Origin: Trichosphaerium sp. ATCC 40318
Taxonomy: Eukaryota; Discosea; Flabellinia; Trichosidae
Direction of reading: 5' to 3'
DNA: 64,000 nt
Assembly: GCA_038496445.1 (NCBI GenBank)
Contig: JALMLS010000336.1
Location: 171,662-235,661, forward strand
How positions within the stretch are numbered: position 1 is the stretch's first letter; each line of letters opens with the position of its first letter. The notes beneath the pieces were generated by a model. The model worked only from the letters and a program-made list of their open reading frames with translations, did not search any database and had not been told where the DNA came from. Position numbers and translations under genes: made by a program. This document shows, piece by piece, positions 59,402 to 64,000 of this stretch.

Positions 59402-62352
59402 TCATGTTGTACTAATAGAAATAAGAAATAATAACATACACGTGAAGGAACGAGAATGAGTAAAAAATTGAACGTACACTGTTTCGGTGGCGTGAAGCAA
59501 GTGCCGTTCTTGATCGACTTCTTCACCAGCTACATATTCACTATTGTTATATGGCACCCATGACCAAATGGCGAATGATACGCCTACAGCTACAGTAACA
59601 AAAAGTATCATCAAACTAGTAAAACTCCATGCAGGGAATCCAAGAATTATACTGTCAAGTTCACCAGGTGTTCTGAAAAACGACAATGATAGTATAAACA
59701 GGAGGAACCATAGTAACCAATACATATTATACTGTGCAGGATCCTTATCATCCTCTAAAACCCAAATAATTAGCCAAACAAAACAGTACATTCACCAACA
59801 AAGGTAATACTTTGTTTGGCTTTTTTTCTACATACCAAACATAGTGTCAACATCAATACTTAACGTAAGAGGGCCTTTAGGGCTTTTAAGCAATCTATCG
59901 TTTATAATTTGAACTGCTAGCAGCACAATTATATTCGCAGCAAATCCATATACACCGGGATCAATACCAACTACAATCAAGAAATCAAACTAAGTTATTG
60001 TAAACTTCTATTACTTACGTAAATTATCACCACCAGTAGCGATTATCATAATAACAGTGATTACAATACCTACTATACAACCGCAGAATAAACTTATCCA
60101 ACGTATCCAACCCAAGTACAACCCCTACATAAAAGAATAAATAAGCACTGAAGGAAAAAAAACTGAAGTTGACTATAATTGTTTAACACGAAATCAGGCT
60201 GATCTGATGCTTCTTCAGTTGTTTTTCAGTATAGGTTACTCGTTTTTACGTACAAGTATAAAGCTTGGAGTTGCTTGGATGAGTATGTTACCAACAAAGA
60301 GCAACATGACATATAAGTTAAATTCAATGAAAACTCCAATGATAATTCCGACAACAACCAATAAAACAGTCACAAATTTTGAAGCAATGAGAAGATGAGA
60401 TTCCTTAGACGACGGCCATAATGGTTTAATAATATCTATAATTATTATAGAAGTTGCAGACATTAAAAGAGAATCAGTAGTGCTCATTCTACTCGAGTGT
60501 TAATGTTCCATTCACAAAAACATAAATAAAATTGATAAATCTTTTTACGTACATTGCTGCTACTGAGCTTGCCAATAATAACGCTAAAGATAATAAGAAA
60601 TATACTCCAATAATTAGCAAGTACATGCGACAAAGTTAGAGAAACCTCCTTTAAGCAAAAAGTCCCTAGAGGTGAAGAGATAAGTTACAGAAATAACGAT
60701 TTGTGTTACTGAATTGATATGTAAGCTCACCCAATGACAATTGAAAGAATCTGGTCAGATTCATCATCACTCAAATCAGGATGACTGACACGGCCCAGGA
60801 TACCAATAGTTATACTGAACAAATAGTCAAAAACCTTCGTACAACCGAATAAAGTCGAAGTCAATCCGACAATCATGAAAACCGAAATAAACTGTAAAGT
60901 TTCTTTACCACAATTAATTGTTGAAATATTTTGTTCAAATTAAAAGAAAGCACGTGCCTGGGTAAGTAAGCAAATCCTTGTACAAACACAAGCATCCAAA
61001 TTCCAAGTTTAAGTTTCTTCTCGCTTTGTACTGCAAATATTCTTTGAAGCATATGAGGGTAGATCATTGAACTAAGCAAACATTAAACAATAACTATGTA
61101 GGTATTACTGGTACCTAACGTTTAAGATAATGAAAGAGTACCAAGCAAGTTTAGCTGTAGGTCCAGGGACAGCAAGAATATGCTCTGGTAATAGCTTTGC
61201 TTGCTTAATTAAACCTTGAACATGTAAATGAACCAAATAATGGCTTAATAACTTTTTTCTCACCTCCTTCTTGAACAACCCCAATCACAATAACGGATAT
61301 AAACGCAAACATTATCATGCTACCCTAGGATACTTATGAGCTTCTATCAAAGTTATCATAAAGTGCTATAAAAGTCACTTAAGTGACAGTACTTGAACAA
61401 TATCAGTCCATGCAACAGAACGCATTCCACCCTTAACCAAAACTTAGTATTAAGAATTAAAACAACAAGAGCACCAGCATCTCGTATATCAGCATAACTA
61501 CACCAAAGCCGATAGCTCCCCAAATGCCATCCACAGTGTTATTACTTAGTCCCTTTCAACCGTTGAGATTTGGATACTTCATAGAAGAGTACAGAGTCAT
61601 TACGAACCTCCGTGGATTGACCTATCGCTTTAAACTGTCCAATGATGTAGCATATATTAGGTACAAGTAAACACAGAGCTATAAGCGTTCTCAGCAACCG
61701 TGAACCGAATCTACAGTAATGAGGAGAAGAGTCTTGTTGACTGCAAGTACCTATCACGTATAAACTCAGCCGGTGAAATGTACTTCCTTGCCTACCACCA
61801 CAATCAAATTCACGCCCAAAACAAAGCCACGACATACTTTTGCTATACGATACAGCCTAGGAGCAATAGCTAAAAGCGGACCAGCTGTCCATAGAACTGA
61901 TCTAAAGCAAAAAGAAATATGTTATCAAGTAATAATTATCGACTATCGGAATTTTCTTGTTGTTTTTTTTAAAGTACCCAGCCATCCAAACTAATGCTAG
62001 ATAACCTCTTCTATAAGCGTCTCCAGGTACACCGACAATAGTAAAACCAGAGTAAAATCTTTTTGAAACAAAAAAATCACGTGTTAGATGTAGCGGCTGT
62101 ACCACGTGATAAAAATTGCTTACGAGGCGAATGCCGTGCAAAAAAATACAAAAAAGCTCATTCGTCCTCCAACGATGTAATGTTCACCTCAAGGGTACTC
62201 TTAGTAAGCGTAGAGACAGTTGGAATAAATTTATAGCGACATTTACCTAGAGAGTTGTTTCGCTTCATAAAGAAGCCAACTACGCCTAATCCAAGGAGTA
62301 CTATCAAGTACGCGGCTAATATTACCCATACTGTAGCACCGTAAGAAGCCAT
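59402..62352 (-). CDS. sodium:solute symporter (SSF/SLC5 family)
   Basis: Multi-pass plasma- or endomembrane transporter using a Na+ (or H+) gradient. Start MASYGATVWVILAAYLIVLL forms helix 1. GFTIVGVPGDAYRRGYLALV follows, then WTAGPLLAIAPRLYRIA. RFGSRLLRTLIALCLLVPNI and YIIGQFKAIGQSTE match the family's helix 3-4 region. The signature segment of helix 9 is MSTTDSLLMSATSIIIIDII, like the SxADS motif of the family. The C-terminal half has several more hydrophobic helices and a cytosolic acidic end (EVDQERHLLHATETV). About 15 exons, many ending at hydrophobic loops. The substrate cannot be told from sequence alone. The last intron, near 59410-59485, changes only the final residues. Confidence 0.82.
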
Positions 62353-62652
62353 TTGTGGCTTAGGCTTTACTCCAGAATAGAAATAAAAAAATGGTTTAAG
62401 TACGTTTGTAACAATTGAGTTACCAGAACTGATTTCAAAGCATAACAATTGGCACAATCTGAAAGACTCTCAAGTGGTTCAAAAGGTTTGAAATCATGCA
62501 TTGTAGTTCCACGTGAAAGTACGGAACAGTGACCAAGGTATCAGTACTTACTTCAATTTTCAATGAAACAAATACTCGGTGTCATCGATAGTGTGGTATT
62601 GTTTATTGTTTTTGATTAAACCTCCACAAGACAAGCTAGAACTTAAAAGAAT

Positions 62653-64000
62653 TTAATTTGGAAATCTTGCGTTTTTGATCCAGTTAGAGAACATAACTAA
62701 AAATAACTTAGTACAAATTGGAAATAAATAGGTTGCTTACTGTATGCTCTCTCTGGTTGGAAGTAAGGTACTTGATGTCCAGCATTACGGACAGTAGCGA
62801 AAGTCATTGTATCATATACAGTGACGTATCCGCCAACTTGTTTACCACTGTCATGCCATGGACGCCATTCGTCTTTAATGTGCCTAAAAAACAGATCAGC
62901 AAAAAAAAACAAAAACTGGTTCCACATACAAATTGATGCTGTTGATCCATCTTTGTGTTCCAAGCCATGGTACAATAGCGTCAACATCTCCGGCGTATAC
63001 AAGAATATGTTGATTTGTGGTAAAGAGTTTCTCGTATACAGGAATAACACTCTTCTTAACATCTTCGTAGTTGTAGTGAACCTATCGATAATAAATAAGC
63101 CAACTATGTGTCAGTAGCAACATACCGTTTGTGAGCAAGCTTCCCAGTGTGTAGGATCGGCATGTATGGCTTCTTGAACTGCAGGAGTCTATTAAACAAA
63201 GAATGTTAGGATTAAGCAATCAACAAACAAATTGTTGTGAGTATCCGTACGTTTAAGTATTTTGTGATATCAGCAGTGAGGCAAGCATCAAGACCATGTT
63301 CGGTTTTAGCAACCTTATTCAAAGCGCTGTGGAATGGAGAACCGGCTCTTGCAAATGCACCAACAACATCATTTAAAACACAAACATCAGCGTAAATATC
63401 GTAAATCTAAACCAATGATTAGCACATACAGTTCCAGTTAAGATTTATAGCGTACAGATACATCACCCATTTGTTTGTTAGCTTTAGCTACAGCATTATC
63501 GCAAGCTGAATTATCGACGCTACGCTTGGATACAAGTGGACCTAGTAGATTAGCTTAGAAGCTTACTTGTAGCAACAGCACAATCTGAAATAATTACCGT
63601 AGTTGGAGAGGTTGCAGTGTTTTTTGATTTCATCAATTGTACTCTCAGGTACCAAAGCACGTTGCCACCTTTAGGGTATCGAGATTAGATTTGTGCATTC
63701 TCAATAAATAATAAAAGAGTACCATGAATCAATAGCAGCAGTGTTATCAACTGGCATATGAGTCCACGCGTTTCCAACCAAAAATCCTTGAATATTGATT
63801 TGCGCTTTGTTCTCGAGATTTCCTTCGTGAATACGAAGAGCTAATTCAGGTACGTAGTGTCCTAACTTCTTTAGCAAACAACGAAGTAATGAGTTGAAAA
63901 AAAATTATCATACCTCCATAGGATTCTCCAGTAATCCAGAATTCACGACCAACAAACTCAGGAAATTCTTCATGAATGAATTTCAACAAGAAAGTGTAAG
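62653..64000 (-). CDS. serine carboxypeptidase (S10), 3' part, cut by the window edge
   Basis: Lysosomal or secreted exopeptidase of the carboxypeptidase Y family; the 5' part lies to the right. Entering from the edge: [20 protein letters not shown], then TGESYGG with the nucleophile Ser. Next come [20 protein letters not shown] and [20 protein letters not shown], and a Cys-bearing insertion ([16 protein letters not shown]). [20 protein letters not shown] carries the catalytic Asp, and [17 protein letters not shown] the catalytic His. The final short exon ([13 protein letters not shown], stop 62653) fits the family's last helix. All three catalytic residues are present. Introns are short, with several GTACG donors. 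The 300 bases to the left (62353-62652) separate it from the symporter start and show a CACGTG (about 62511) but no exon. A likely client of the MRH receptor. Confidence 0.9.

Noticed and set aside
1-64000. tRNA or rRNA genes
   Set aside because: I looked for cloverleaf-like B-box sequences and conserved rRNA stretches and found none convincing. GTTCGATTCC-like strings fall inside coding exons.

Overview
This is intron-rich, AT-rich nuclear DNA from a eukaryote, most likely a free-living protist. Genes are packed closely on both strands. Nearly all are cut by very short introns, mostly about 40 to 65 bases. The introns are T-rich and end in TAG or CAG. Their donors are very often GTACG rather than GTAAG. 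Gene content includes a WASP with WH1 and CRIB domains, a class C GPCR, MRH and BTB proteins, F-box adaptors and secreted LamG and VWD proteins. That suits a motile, phagotrophic amoeboid or opisthokont-like cell. I cannot place the organism to genus or phylum, and I saw no rRNA or tRNA gene.

Left part (1-23 kb): a protein disulfide isomerase, a mitochondrial BolA-like protein, a helical-repeat protein, a very large adhesion-type class C GPCR, folylpolyglutamate synthase, two F-box/LRR paralogues, WASP and an RCC1-SAM protein. A decayed RCC1 fragment lies near 12.7 kb.

Middle (23-49 kb): dominated by one family of secreted proteins built as trypsin-like peptidase, VWD domain, two EGF-like modules and a C-terminal domain. 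One member on the minus strand (23.7-27.3 kb) has lost the catalytic histidine and the hydrophobic C-terminal tail. Three tandem plus-strand members (35.7-39.4, 40.2-43.9 and 44.8-48.5 kb) keep both. An F-box/NHL protein, a predicted GPI-anchored protein and a BTB/BACK protein lie between the single copy and the array. A membrane-anchored HD-domain protein follows the array.

Right part (49-64 kb): a third F-box/LRR paralogue, a TPR-STI1 co-chaperone, an F-box/MORN protein, a LamG surface protein, a mannose-6-phosphate-receptor-like protein, a chromodomain fused to a phytanoyl-CoA-dioxygenase-like enzyme, a sodium:solute symporter and the 3' part of a serine carboxypeptidase.

Several genes fit a secretory and endolysosomal theme: PDI for folding, the MRH receptor for sorting, and carboxypeptidase, secreted peptidases and surface LamG/VWD proteins as cargo. 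At least five F-box proteins with three or more kinds of repeat domain suggest an expanded set of ubiquitin-ligase adaptors. The palindrome CACGTG, often as TCACGTGA, occurs far more often than base composition would predict. It is paired inside one and the same intron of all four peptidase paralogues. Exon boundaries were deduced by hand from reading frame and GT-AG signals, so start and end coordinates are firmer than internal ones.
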